Below, piece by piece: positions 7,843-15,241 of a DNA stretch of 35,223 nt. How positions within the stretch are numbered: position 1 is the first letter of the stretch; the number at the start of each line of letters is the position of its first letter. Source of the stretch: a virus; IMG/VR virus record IMGVR_UViG_3300047462_000595, positions 1-35,223 of that record; one strand, 5' to 3'. The notes under the pieces were generated by a model that was not told the DNA's origin, did not search any database, and saw only the letters and a program-made list of their open reading frames with translations. The position numbers and the translations under genes were made by a program.

Positions 7843-8232
7843 CCGGAGGGACGCTGAACAGGCCGAGAGGTTTGAGCTTCTTTATAATCGGGTTGAAGAG
7901 TTGCTGAAACGCTTTGACCGGCCAAACTTTCTGTCAGGCAGGCGCTACGGAGACTATTCCGTCAATGGCGATTACGCAGAATGTTCACGACTCGTCGTGT
8001 TCGTTACGAGTTTAAAAATGCTCATGCCGACGGTGGTCCATGCACTTCAACAGCTTCTGGGCGAATTTCCAGGATGGCAGATCGATCTAAGGTGGCGGTA
8101 TGGGATCATCTGAAAGATTGGCCGGAAATGAACGTATCCATTCGATCTCATGAAATTGCTGACGGTCTTCAGCGACAGTATCTTCCAAAGGAGTTTCATG
8201 ACGTGAAGTATGACGGAGCTCGAGTTGGGTGA
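7808..8232 (+). pseudogene. Second immunity-like gene, disrupted by a frameshift
   Basis: This is a paralogue of the gene at 7219. It shares RYGDYSVNGDY, LVVFVTSLKML, VVHALQQLLGEFPGWQIDL and, in another frame, KDWPEMNVSIRSHEIADGLQ. The frame changes at about 8090: one base appears missing after GATCTA, and translation would otherwise stop at 8111-8113. Start ATG 7808 corresponds to the start of the intact copy; ATG 7820 with AGGAG upstream is the alternative. The gene keeps the toxin-immunity overlap with the relic before it, so it looks like the immunity half of an older, displaced cassette. A sequencing error at one base cannot be excluded. Confidence 0.7.
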
Positions 8233-8245
8233 CGTAAGGTTGATG

Positions 8246-8303
8246 CGCCGGCCTATCAGCAGGTTCTGAAAAGCCTGGCGGCGGTCGACTGTTCCGCGCG
8301 CGA
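8246..8303 (+). pseudogene. 58-bp relic of the portal gene
   Basis: These 58 bases match 5824-5881 inside the portal gene with 6 mismatches and no gaps. Translation gives PAYQQVLKSLAAVDCSARD against PAYQQVLKGLPAVDYSARD in the portal (residues 230-248). The similarity stops abruptly on both sides, and the frame ends at a TAG at 8317. It marks the right end of the displaced toxin cassette and shows that the portal gene recombined here. Confidence 0.85.
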
Positions 8304-8331
8304 TGAGGTCCGCCAATAGTGACAGTCTCCC

Positions 8332-8360
8332 TTGCCGGCAGCCGCATTTCCGGTTATATA
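8332..8360 (+). promoter_or_regulatory. Promoter of the VapBC-like pair
   Basis: TTGCCG (8332-8337) and TATATA (8355-8360) are separated by 17 bases, 28 bases before the antitoxin ATG. The -10 is flanked symmetrically by CCGG on both sides (8350-8365), which would suit autoregulation by the antitoxin. Binding is inferred. Confidence 0.5.
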
Positions 8361-8388
8361 TCCGGAGAACTGAGGAATCTGCTTCCGC

Positions 8389-8691
8389 ATGGCCACTAAA
8401 GCCCAAAGAACTGCAACGAAGATGCATCGCCGCCGCGTCGCGGCGCGCGGTCTCATGCGCCTTGAGGTGCAGGCGTCAAAGCAGGATGCGGAATTGATCC
8501 GGGCGCTGGCCGCCGCTCTTCGAACTGGCTCAAACGTAGGCAAGACTGTTCGTTCGACGCTTGCCAGCGCGCTCTCCTCGCACGTGCCGCAAACGGCGTT
8601 TGATGTGTTCGGCTCCGGCCTTTCGGATGAGACTTTTGCCGGCGTGTTCGAGCAGCCTCGCGAAACGCGATGGCGCGATTTGAAGCTGTGA
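8389..8691 (+). CDS. Probable antitoxin of a VapBC-like pair
   Basis: This 100-residue protein has a basic N-terminus (KAQRTATKMHRRRVAARG) followed by LMRLEVQASKQDAELIRALA, which resembles the short strand and helices of small DNA-binding antitoxins. The C-terminus (RETRWRDLKL) would be the toxin-binding tail. Its stop codon overlaps the start of a clear PIN-domain toxin, the normal order for type II toxin-antitoxin pairs. I identify it mainly by context and do not assign an exact fold. Confidence 0.7.
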   Translation: MATKAQRTATKMHRRRVAARGLMRLEVQASKQDAELIRALAAALRTGSNVGKTVRSTLASALSSHVPQTAFDVFGSGLSDETFAGVFEQPRETRWRDLKL

Positions 8692-9101
8692 AGTTCCTGC
8701 TCGATACGAATATTATTTCCGAGATCCGCAAGCGTGACCGGGCCGATGCGCGCGTTGCGCGGTGGGCCGCCAAAATCCCGGCAAAAGATATCGGTACGAG
8801 CGTGTTTGTGCTTGCCGAAATCCGTCGCGGCATTGAGTTGAAGCGACGAAGCGATCGAGAACAGGCGGCAGCACTTGATCGATGGTTCTTGGAGATGCGT
8901 CATGCGCTCGATGACCGCGTCATTCCGGTCGATGAAGCTGTCGCAGATGCCTGGGCCCGCCTTAATCTGCCACATCCTTTGCCGTTTATTGACGGTCTGC
9001 TGGCCGCGACAGCGCAGGTCCATAGCTTGATCGTTGTCACGCGCAATACCCGCGACATGGCGCGGACCGGCGTGCCGCTGCTCGATCCATTTACGGCCTA
9101 A
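8688..9101 (+). CDS. vapC: VapC-type PIN-domain ribonuclease toxin
   Basis: The product is about 137 residues, normal for VapC. It has the PIN acidic residues: KFLLDTNIISEIRK (first Asp), VLAEIRRG (Glu), PFIDGLLAAT and VTRNTRDM. VapC toxins cut tRNA or rRNA in a metal-dependent way. I chose GTG 8688, which overlaps the antitoxin stop as GTGA and gives the usual short N-terminus; ATG 8670 adds six residues. The pair lies in the same accessory gap between portal and protease as the toxin cassettes, so it is a passenger, perhaps one that stabilises the locus. Confidence 0.9.
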   Translation: MKFLLDTNIISEIRKRDRADARVARWAAKIPAKDIGTSVFVLAEIRRGIELKRRSDREQAAALDRWFLEMRHALDDRVIPVDEAVADAWARLNLPHPLPFIDGLLAATAQVHSLIVVTRNTRDMARTGVPLLDPFTA

Positions 9102-9240
9102 AGCGCGTTCCATTCCAGTTTGATTGTTGTTCGCCGACTCGGCAACGCCAAGTCGGGATGCAGCATCGTGTGTCAATTCAGCCTGCTGACCGGATAAGAC
9201 GCCGCGAGCTGCCCACAATGAATTCAACAAGGAGTCCGCG

Positions 9241-10374
9241 ATGGATGACATGAATCTCTTCATTCCCATAACCAAGATCGATGCTGCGCAGCGCCTCGTT
9301 TATGGCGTGGTCACCGCGGAGATGCCGGATGTGGCCGGGGAGGTCTGCGACTACGCCTCGACCAAGCCGCTTTATCAGAGGTGGTCGCAGAAATTTGCCG
9401 ATGCGACCGACGGGCGCAGCTTTGGCAATCTGCGCGCCATGCACAGTCAGGTCGCCGCCGGCAAGCTGGTCGAGATCGCGTTCAACGATGAGGCAAAGCG
9501 GATCGAGATCTGCGGCAAGGTGGTCGACGATGCGGAATGGCAGAAGGTCGAGGAGGGCGTCTATACCGGCTTCTCCCAGGGCGGCCGTTATCTCAAGCGC
9601 TGGCCGGACCCGGACGAGCCCGAGCTGATGCGCTACACCGCCGAGCCGCTCGAGGTGTCGCTGGTCGATCATCCCTGCCTGCCCGAGGCGACCTTCGCCG
9701 TGATCAAGGCCGACGGATCGACCGAGCTGCGCAAGTTCAGGCCCGTCATGCTCCGCGCGGATGGATCCCATCCTCACCCGCAAGCGGGGGAGGGAAGCGA
9801 GGGGGAGTTGCTTCATCGTGGAGCCGGTCATCGGGCCGGCCACGTCGGCCCGGACCCGTTGGCTTCGCGCAATGACGACGCACACGAACTCTCCAAGATC
9901 GGTGCGCGGCACTCCAGGGCCGACAAGGACCGGATCAAACAAACCCACGATCTGTTGGTCGGTCTCGATCCGGAATGCTGTCCGGCCGGAATGATCGCCG
10001 GCGCGCACGTGGAACCGCGGCCGAAACTTCCGGCGGGGAAGGGGACGGACGAGATCTCCGCCGAGGCGGACAACGAAAAACTTGCAAAGATGCTCGAGCG
10101 GTCGGTGGAGAGGTCGCTGGCCAAGGCGCTCGGCGGCCTGTCGAAGCGCATCGACGACTTCGCGGCGCGCTTGAAGAAGATCGAGGACCAGCCGCTGCCG
10201 CTCGGCACCACTTCGGTGCGGGTGGCGGAGAAGACCGAGGACTCGATTTTTCCCCAACCCGATGCGCTGCTCGATCAGCCCGGCGCGCTTGAAGCGCTGG
10301 CCGAAGCCGCCATTCGCAAGGCGCAGGCGAAACCGATGCGTGCCATTCCGGGCTTCCGGCCGCGGCCGGAGTAG
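9241..10374 (+). CDS. Prohead protease, XkdF-like
   Basis: The 377-residue product begins at ATG 9241 behind AAGGAG. Residues 5-150 resemble XkdF-type phage proteases: KIDAAQRLVYGVVTAEMPD, GVYTGFSQGGRYLKRW and RYTAEPLEVSLVDHPCLPEA. It would cleave scaffold and capsid during head maturation, which fits its place before the capsid gene. A central region (about 178-290) is low-complexity and includes a palindromic element in frame (9772-9793). It is followed by a GARHSRADKDRIKQTHDLL segment, and a C-terminal coiled coil may act as scaffold. The catalytic residues cannot be fixed from sequence alone. Confidence 0.75.
   Translation: MDDMNLFIPITKIDAAQRLVYGVVTAEMPDVAGEVCDYASTKPLYQRWSQKFADATDGRSFGNLRAMHSQVAAGKLVEIAFNDEAKRIEICGKVVDDAEWQKVEEGVYTGFSQGGRYLKRWPDPDEPELMRYTAEPLEVSLVDHPCLPEATFAVIKADGSTELRKFRPVMLRADGSHPHPQAGEGSEGELLHRGAGHRAGHVGPDPLASRNDDAHELSKIGARHSRADKDRIKQTHDLLVGLDPECCPAGMIAGAHVEPRPKLPAGKGTDEISAEADNEKLAKMLERSVERSLAKALGGLSKRIDDFAARLKKIEDQPLPLGTTSVRVAEKTEDSIFPQPDALLDQPGALEALAEAAIRKAQAKPMRAIPGFRPRPE
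9772..9793. repeat. Palindromic element in frame inside the protease gene
   Basis: CCTCACCCGC (9772-9781) and GCGGGGGAGG (9784-9793) form a stem with one mismatch and a two-base loop. It is the same type as the hairpins near 5034 and 12127-12265. Here the element is read through and translated in the prohead protease as a Gly/His/Pro-rich stretch. Confidence 0.6.
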
Positions 10375-10396
10375 TCCGGCTTACACCTTCCCGTCA

Positions 10397-10490
10397 TTCC
10401 GGGGCGCGAGCTCACGCTCGCGCACCCGGAATCCATAATCCCGGTTTGTGAGCATGGATTCCGGACTTGCCGCTTTGCGGCAATCCGGAA
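10397..10490. repeat. Two palindromes between the protease and capsid genes
   Basis: GCGCGAGC (10404-10411) pairs with GCTCGCGC (10416-10423), extended by TTCCGGG/CCCGGAA. A second hairpin has arms 10459-10473 and 10477-10490 (TTCCGGACTTGCCGC and its near complement, one bulge). Without a T-tract they are more likely mobile palindromic repeats or mRNA processing sites than terminators. Confidence 0.6.
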
Positions 10491-10544
10491 AGACGGCTGA
10501 CGATTTCACATCTATCCAACCAAACAACCAACGGGAACGACATC

Positions 10545-12119
10545 ATGTATCAGCCCAATCTGCAACACGTTCTGGCCAAGTCGGCGCTGCCGCGCACCGT
10601 GCAGGACTATGACGCCGCGCTGACCAGCGCTGGAAGCTTTCTGCGCGAGATCGAGAAGGCGCACGCCAACCCGCTGCCCGGCGATCCGCTGGCCAAGAGC
10701 ACGTTTTCGGAATCCACGTCGGCGACCTCCGGGCTCACCTATTACGACCTCGAGCTTGGCGCGAAGTTTCTCTATCCGCTGCTCACGCCGCTGCGCAACG
10801 AGACTCCGCGCGTATCCGGCAAGGGCGGCATCCAGGCCAACTGGCGCGCGGTGACCGGGATCAACTCGACCGGGCTGCGCATCGGCGTCTCCGGCGGCAA
10901 TCGCGGCGGCGTTCAGGCGGTGTCGACGCAGGATTACAGCGCCGCCTACAAGGGCATCGGCATCGAGACTTCGGTCGACTTCGAAGCGCAATACGCCGGC
11001 ATGGGGTTCGACGACGTCAAGGCGATCGGCGCCAAGATCGGTCTCGAGGCCTGCATGCTCGGCGAGGAGTTGTTGATTCTCGGCGGCGACACCTCGGTGG
11101 CGCTCGGCACCACGCCGACGCCGTCGCTCGCACCGTCGACCTCCGGCGGCAGCCTCACCAATGCGGCGTCACCTTATAGTGTGATCTGCGTGGCGCTCAC
11201 GCTCGACGCCGTGGTGAACGGCAGCGTCACCGGCGGCATCCAGGGCGCCATCACCCGCAGCAACGCCGACGGCTCCTCCGATACGTTCGGCGGCGGCGCG
11301 GCGAAGCAATCGACGAATGCCACCGCCTCGATCTCCTCGGGCACCACCGGCTCGATCGCCGCCACGGTCGCACCCGTCACCGGCGCGCTCGGCTATGCCT
11401 GGTTCTGGGGCGCGGCCGGTTCGGAAGTGTTGGGCGCCATCACCACCATCAATTCGCTGGTGATCGCCGCGAATGCAGCGGGCACGCAGACCGCGGCCTC
11501 GCTCGGCTCGAGCGACAACTCGACCAACGCGCTGGTGTTCGACGGTCTGCTCTACCAGGCGTTCAAGTCGGGCTCCAATGCCTATGTCAGCTATCTCGCC
11601 ACCGGCACCGCCGGCACCGGCTCGACGCTGACCGGCGACGGCTCAGGCGGCGTGGTCGAGATCGATGCGGCGCTCAAGAACCGCTGGGACAATTACCGTC
11701 TCTCGCCGGACACGATGTGGGTCGGCTCGCAGGTCGCCAACGATCTGTCGAAGAAAATCCTGGCCGGCAATTCGAATGCGGCGCAGCGCTTCGTGTTCGA
11801 AAGCGACCAGGGCGCGCTCGGCGGCGGCGTCATGGTGCGCACCTACCTCAACAAGTTCTCGATGGCCGGGCCGAAGACCATCGACATCCGCGTGCATCCC
11901 AACATGCCCGCGGGCACCGTGCTGATGACCGCGCGCACGCTGCCGTATCCGCTGTCCAACGTCGGCAACGTGATGCAGATCCGCACCCGCCAGGACTACT
12001 ATCAGATCGAATGGCCGCCGCGCGCGCGGCGCTACGAGACCGGCGTCTATGCCGACGAGGTGCTGCAGCACTACTTCCCGCCGTCCATGGCTGTGATCAG
12101 CAATATCGCGGCGGGGTGA
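10545..12119 (+). CDS. Major capsid protein (HK97-type, with inserted domain)
   Basis: The 524-residue product starts at ATG 10545 after GGGAA. Its position directly after the protease and its size fit a major capsid protein. Capsid-like parts are SGLTYYDLELGAKFLYPLLT near the N-terminus and, at the end, DTMWVGSQVANDLSKKIL, AGPKTIDIRVHPNMPAGTVL and a QDYYQIEWPPRARRYETGVY segment. Between them, about residues 205-330 are Ser/Thr/Gly/Ala-rich and contain ALGYAWFWGAAGS. This looks like an inserted beta-rich surface domain. The fold is inferred from context and pattern. Confidence 0.75.
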   Translation: MYQPNLQHVLAKSALPRTVQDYDAALTSAGSFLREIEKAHANPLPGDPLAKSTFSESTSATSGLTYYDLELGAKFLYPLLTPLRNETPRVSGKGGIQANWRAVTGINSTGLRIGVSGGNRGGVQAVSTQDYSAAYKGIGIETSVDFEAQYAGMGFDDVKAIGAKIGLEACMLGEELLILGGDTSVALGTTPTPSLAPSTSGGSLTNAASPYSVICVALTLDAVVNGSVTGGIQGAITRSNADGSSDTFGGGAAKQSTNATASISSGTTGSIAATVAPVTGALGYAWFWGAAGSEVLGAITTINSLVIAANAAGTQTAASLGSSDNSTNALVFDGLLYQAFKSGSNAYVSYLATGTAGTGSTLTGDGSGGVVEIDAALKNRWDNYRLSPDTMWVGSQVANDLSKKILAGNSNAAQRFVFESDQGALGGGVMVRTYLNKFSMAGPKTIDIRVHPNMPAGTVLMTARTLPYPLSNVGNVMQIRTRQDYYQIEWPPRARRYETGVYADEVLQHYFPPSMAVISNIAAG

Positions 12120-12126
12120 AAAAAAC

Positions 12127-12265
12127 CTCTCCCGCTACGGGAGAGAACGGCCGAGAGCGAAGCGAGCGGCCGGGTGAGCGCAGTCGTTGCGTGGTGAATG
12201 TGGCACCCGGTCCTTACCGCCTTGCTCATGGTGCGCGTTCGCCCCTCTCCCGCAAGGGAGAGGGG
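12127..12265. repeat. Cluster of palindromes after the capsid gene
   Basis: CTCTCCCG (12127-12134) pairs with CGGGAGAG (12138-12145). A CGGCC...GGCCG hairpin follows at about 12148-12172. CCCCTCTCCC (12242-12251) pairs perfectly with GGGAGAGGGG (12256-12265) around a GCAA tetraloop. The outer two are the same CTCTCCCGC-type motif. Such structures between a highly expressed capsid gene and its neighbours could protect mRNA 3' ends; this is inference. Confidence 0.6.
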
Positions 12266-12277
12266 ATAACAGAAAAC

Positions 12278-12514
12278 ATGAGGCATCCCATGAGACTGAA
12301 AGCGCCGCCAGGCGTCGGCGATCCGTGCGTCGCGGGCGTCACGATTGCGCCGCGCGACGGCGTCTATGAGGTCGAGGCCGAAATCGGCGCACTGTTGATG
12401 GAATGCTTCGGCTTTATGGATGCGGGCGATGGCAACCCGAAGGGTGCGTCCGTATTCGCCTCAGCGCCCGTGTCCAGGCCGCGTCGCGGCCGGCCTTCAA
12501 CCAAAAAGTCCTGA
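12278..12514 (+). CDS. Small head-region hypothetical protein
   Basis: This 78-residue protein starts at ATG 12278 (or ATG 12290). It has MRLKAPPGVGDPCVAG, then GVYEVEAEIGALLMECFGF, and a basic Pro/Arg/Lys tail ending RPRRGRPSTKKS. It has no membrane segment. Small genes at this site between capsid and connector are common in GTA-like clusters, and this may be a head-decoration or head-completion protein. I do not recognise a named family. Confidence 0.6.
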   Translation: MRHPMRLKAPPGVGDPCVAGVTIAPRDGVYEVEAEIGALLMECFGFMDAGDGNPKGASVFASAPVSRPRRGRPSTKKS

Positions 12515-12530
12515 ACGCAGGTTTTCAGAC

Positions 12531-13361
12531 ATGGCCGCCTCCGATCTCGCCACGCTTGCCGACGTGAAAGCCTGGCTCTCCGGCTCGAGCGGCATCGGGT
12601 CGTCCGACGATGTGTTGCTCGGCCGCCTGATCACCGATGTGAGCGGGGCGATCACGGCGTATCTCGGCCGTTCCTCGCTCGTGCCGCGCACATTCATGGA
12701 GCGGCTGGACGGCAACGACCGCACGCGGCTGTTCCTGCGCCACTATCCGTCGCTCAACATCATCTCGCTTTTGATCGACACTGTCTCCGCGCCAGCCGCC
12801 GATCCATCAGCCGGATCGTCGGCCAAGGGTTATCTGCTCGAGCCGTGGGATGGGCTGCCGCCGGGGCGGCCGCAGGCGCTCGACTTGTTTCACGCCTTCT
12901 ACCGCCGCGGCCGGCAGAACGTCGTGGTCGACTACACCGCGGGCTACGCAGTGCAAAACGAAGCCGCCACGGTGCCTGCTCCGTCCGGTCCTTATAATGT
13001 CGGTGCGGCGGCTCCGTTCGGCCCGTGGGCGAGCGATTCCGGCGTGACTTATGCCAACGGCACACTGCTCGCGGCGGTGAGCGGAACGCCGGGTGCGGGC
13101 CAATATAATGTATCGGGCGGCCTTTATAGCTTCGCGGCCGCCGACGCCGGCGCCAACGTCCTGATTTCGTACGGCTTTATTCCAGCCGCGATCAATAATG
13201 CCTGCATCGAATGGGTGGCCGAGCGCTACCGCTACCGCACCCGCATCGGGCAGAGCGCGCAGACCGTGCAGGGCCAGCAGACCGCTTCATACAGCCTCAA
13301 GGACATGCCGGATTTCGTCCGGGCGTCGCTCGATCCGTATCGCAGCGTGGCGGCGGTCTGA
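12531..13361 (+). CDS. Phage head-tail connector protein with inserted beta domain
   Basis: The 276-residue product starts with ASDLATLADVKAWLSGSSG and has LLGRLITDVSGAITAYLGR, the helical start typical of gp6-like head-tail connectors. It ends with CIEWVAERYRYRTRIGQSAQ and a SLKDMPDFVRASLDPYR segment, also typical. About residues 168-215 are extra and match a segment of the tail tube protein encoded at 15242 (shared pattern D-x-GV-x-YA, GQY, AD-x-GA-x-VLI-x-Y). The stop overlaps the next gene's start (TGATG), so translation is coupled. Confidence 0.85.
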   Translation: MAASDLATLADVKAWLSGSSGIGSSDDVLLGRLITDVSGAITAYLGRSSLVPRTFMERLDGNDRTRLFLRHYPSLNIISLLIDTVSAPAADPSAGSSAKGYLLEPWDGLPPGRPQALDLFHAFYRRGRQNVVVDYTAGYAVQNEAATVPAPSGPYNVGAAAPFGPWASDSGVTYANGTLLAAVSGTPGAGQYNVSGGLYSFAAADAGANVLISYGFIPAAINNACIEWVAERYRYRTRIGQSAQTVQGQQTASYSLKDMPDFVRASLDPYRSVAAV

Positions 13362-13831
13362 TGCTCGAAGTCGGCCTGTTCGACCAGGCGTGCGCGGCGC
13401 TCGCGAACATGCCCGAGCGGATTCGCGGAGCGCTTTCGGCCAGCGCCACTGCGCTCGCGGCCGAACTGCAAGGCAAGATCGCGCAAAAACTCACCGGGGG
13501 TGTGCTCAACACCAAAAGCGGCGCGCTCGCCCGTTCGATCGGGCTGACGATCGACGATACGCCGGCCGGCGTCTCGGTGCGCATCGCCACCGCGGACGTG
13601 AGATACGCTGCGATCCACGAATTCGGAGGCACCATCCCGGCGCACCAGATCATGCCCGACAAGGCCAGGGCGCTCGCGTTCGTGACCGGCGGCAAACAGG
13701 CCTTCGCCGCACGCGTGCAGATACCCGCGGTGACGATGCCGGAACGCTCGTACATGCGCTCGTCGCTGGCCGAGATGGCAGAGTCCATACGCGATGGCTT
13801 GAGCTCCGCCGTCGTCGAGGCAGCGCAATAA
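13361..13831 (+). CDS. HK97 gp10-like head-tail joining protein
   Basis: The 156-residue product has an N-terminal helix region, then VLNTKSGALARSIGLTIDDT, VRYAAIHEFGGTIPAHQI and PERSYMRSSLAEMAESIRDG. This is the recognised pattern of HK97 gp10-like proteins, with the conserved xYAxxxEFGG and the R-S-[FY] segment. These proteins form a ring at the head-tail junction or assist tail assembly. The start overlaps the connector gene's stop by one base. Confidence 0.9.
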   Translation: MLEVGLFDQACAALANMPERIRGALSASATALAAELQGKIAQKLTGGVLNTKSGALARSIGLTIDDTPAGVSVRIATADVRYAAIHEFGGTIPAHQIMPDKARALAFVTGGKQAFAARVQIPAVTMPERSYMRSSLAEMAESIRDGLSSAVVEAAQ

Positions 13832-13844
13832 AGAGACGCGATTG

Positions 13845-13863
13845 CTGGCGGCGCTGCCGCCAG
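13845..13863. repeat. Perfect short hairpin after the gp10-like gene
   Basis: CTGGCGGC (13845-13852) and GCCGCCAG (13856-13863) are perfect arms around GCT. It begins 14 bases after the gp10-like stop codon in a 142-base gap with no supported gene. There is no T-tract, so it is either a weak terminator or an mRNA end-protecting stem. Confidence 0.45.
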
Positions 13864-13973
13864 AATTACAGCGGGTGATGGAGCCTGATCGCAATGCTCG
13901 CGATCCAGGATTGCGTCTGCCGCACCGTGCTTACCAAGCTCGTTCACGCCTTCCCACATCATGAGAGTGCGTC

Positions 13974-14420
13974 ATGCCGGCTGTGACTCGCGAACAGATT
14001 TCCGTTGCCTTCTTCGATCTCATCGCGGGTGCCACCGACTTCACCGCCACGAGCCGCCGTTTTGTGCATTGGGATCAGGTGAACGAAACCCAGATGCCGT
14101 TCTTGACCATGATCAAGACCGGCGAGGTGCGCACCCGGCAGAGCGAAGGTCTGCCGACGCTGACCATCAACGCGCATGTGTTCGTCTATTTGTCCGCCGG
14201 GATGGACCCGGTGGATGTGCCGGACAGCGCCATGAACACAGTGCTCGACGCGATCGATGCCGCGGTGGCGCCGGGCGGTGCCGACGCGCTCAACGGCAAC
14301 CGGCAGACACTCGGCGGCCTGGTGTCGCATTGCTACCCGCTCGGCCCGGTATTCGTCGATACCGGCGATATCGACGGCAAGGCAGTGGCGGCGATCCCAT
14401 TCCAGATTTTGGTGCCTTAG
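13974..14420 (+). CDS. Tail terminator / minor tail protein
   Basis: The 148-residue product starts MPAVTREQISVAFFDLIAG and has FVHWDQVNETQMPFLTMIKT, TINAHVFVYLSAGM and a C-terminal AVAAIPFQILVP. Length, alpha/beta pattern and place just before the tail tube gene match the tail-terminator (gpU-like) slot in GTA-like clusters. The homology is judged by pattern and gene order. The gene is followed by a minus-strand vapBC pair that separates it from the tail tube gene. Confidence 0.75.
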   Translation: MPAVTREQISVAFFDLIAGATDFTATSRRFVHWDQVNETQMPFLTMIKTGEVRTRQSEGLPTLTINAHVFVYLSAGMDPVDVPDSAMNTVLDAIDAAVAPGGADALNGNRQTLGGLVSHCYPLGPVFVDTGDIDGKAVAAIPFQILVP

Positions 14421-14484
14421 CACGTCTCCATCCCGCGCCGTCTGGCAGAGCGGTGCCGGCGGCGTGGTCGGAAATCGAACAGGA

Positions 14485-14886
14485 TCAGGCCCTGCCGATA
14501 TCTGTGTGAGCGAAGTCGCTGCCTTTGAACAGCAGCCGCGCCTTGTGGGTCCTGGCGCATCCATAAGACAGGCAATCGCCAAAATTCAGCTTGGCCCGGC
14601 TCTTTCGTCCCTTGCCGTAGCGCTCGAAAGCAGAGACCGACATGTGGGCGATCTCCTCGGTGATCGGAACAATCGAAATCTCGGCCTCGCGGAGCAGGCG
14701 CATCACCAAAGCGTCTGCCGCAGTGGGCGCCAGGTCGAGCAGCGCTGCCAATCGGATCGACGATTCCAGAATCACATGGGCTGCTGAAATCCGCTCGCGA
14801 TCCGACTCGAGAACTTTCGCCAGCGCTGCCGCATCTGGCTCGGAGGCGAGCATGGCCACGACGGCCGAACTGTCGACGAAGATCAT
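14485..14886 (-). CDS. vapC: VapC-type PIN-domain ribonuclease toxin
   Basis: The 133-residue product has MIFVDSSAVVAMLASE with the first catalytic Asp at residue 5, ILESSIRLAAL with the Glu, LNFGDCLSYGCARTHK with the third acid, and LLFKGSDFAHTDI at the end. This is a complete PIN domain of the MxC/VapC type. The start overlaps the vapB stop (ATGA). It runs against the phage genes and converges with the tail terminator gene, 64 bases away, so it is an inserted passenger. Confidence 0.92.
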   Translation of the reverse strand: MIFVDSSAVVAMLASEPDAAALAKVLESDRERISAAHVILESSIRLAALLDLAPTAADALVMRLLREAEISIVPITEEIAHMSVSAFERYGKGRKSRAKLNFGDCLSYGCARTHKARLLFKGSDFAHTDIGRA

Positions 14887-15119
14887 GTGTCGCCCCAAAG
14901 GTCGTCGACCTCGCGCTTGCTGAGGTTTCGGCCGCGCTTGCCGCGAAGGCGCGACGCTTCGCGGGCAATGTCGGCGATACGATCGGGCAGGGGGCGCGCT
15001 TCCCGCGCCAGCGCGCCTTCCAGGGCCGTGACCACGGCTTTGGTCATCGTCATGCCCTTGCGGGTGGCCAGTTGCCTCGCGAGCCGCGCGGCGCGTTCGT
15101 CCCGGATGTGCAGAGGCAT
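14883..15119 (-). CDS. vapB: VapB-type antitoxin
   Basis: The 78-residue product begins MPLHIRDERAARLARQLATR and has GMTMTKAVVTALEGALARE, the usual PSK/VapB-type transcription-factor start, followed by an Arg-rich helix and a C-terminal toxin-binding part ending REVDDLWGDT. It would neutralise the neighbouring VapC and repress their shared promoter. I chose ATG 15119 because it gives the standard length; an upstream in-frame start at 15197 would run through the operator region. Confidence 0.9.
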   Translation of the reverse strand: MPLHIRDERAARLARQLATRKGMTMTKAVVTALEGALAREARPLPDRIADIAREASRLRGKRGRNLSKREVDDLWGDT

Positions 15120-15131
15120 AAGTCCTCGCGT

Positions 15132-15175
15132 GTATATACGTCTCTGTGTGGGCAGACCTAGCAGATTGTATATAC
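15132..15175 (-). promoter_or_regulatory. Two GTATATAC operator-like palindromes upstream of vapBC
   Basis: The 8-bp palindrome GTATATAC occurs twice, at 15132-15139 and 15168-15175, with centres 36 bases apart. That is between three and three and a half helical turns. Both lie directly upstream of vapB on its coding strand and stand out as AT-rich in a GC-rich region. They are likely VapB or VapBC autoregulatory sites and may also contain the -10. Binding is inferred. Confidence 0.6.
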
Positions 15176-15241
15176 GCCAATCTGGCAAGTCGTTCAACCA
15201 TTGCCGCCAAATTCATCCTTCTCACCAGGAGAACCACACCC

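Noticed and set aside
8256-9275. Minus-strand open frame of 339 codons opposite the VapBC-like pair
   Set aside because: The plus strand encodes a PIN domain with its acidic residues and a matching antitoxin; the antisense frame has no recognisable features.
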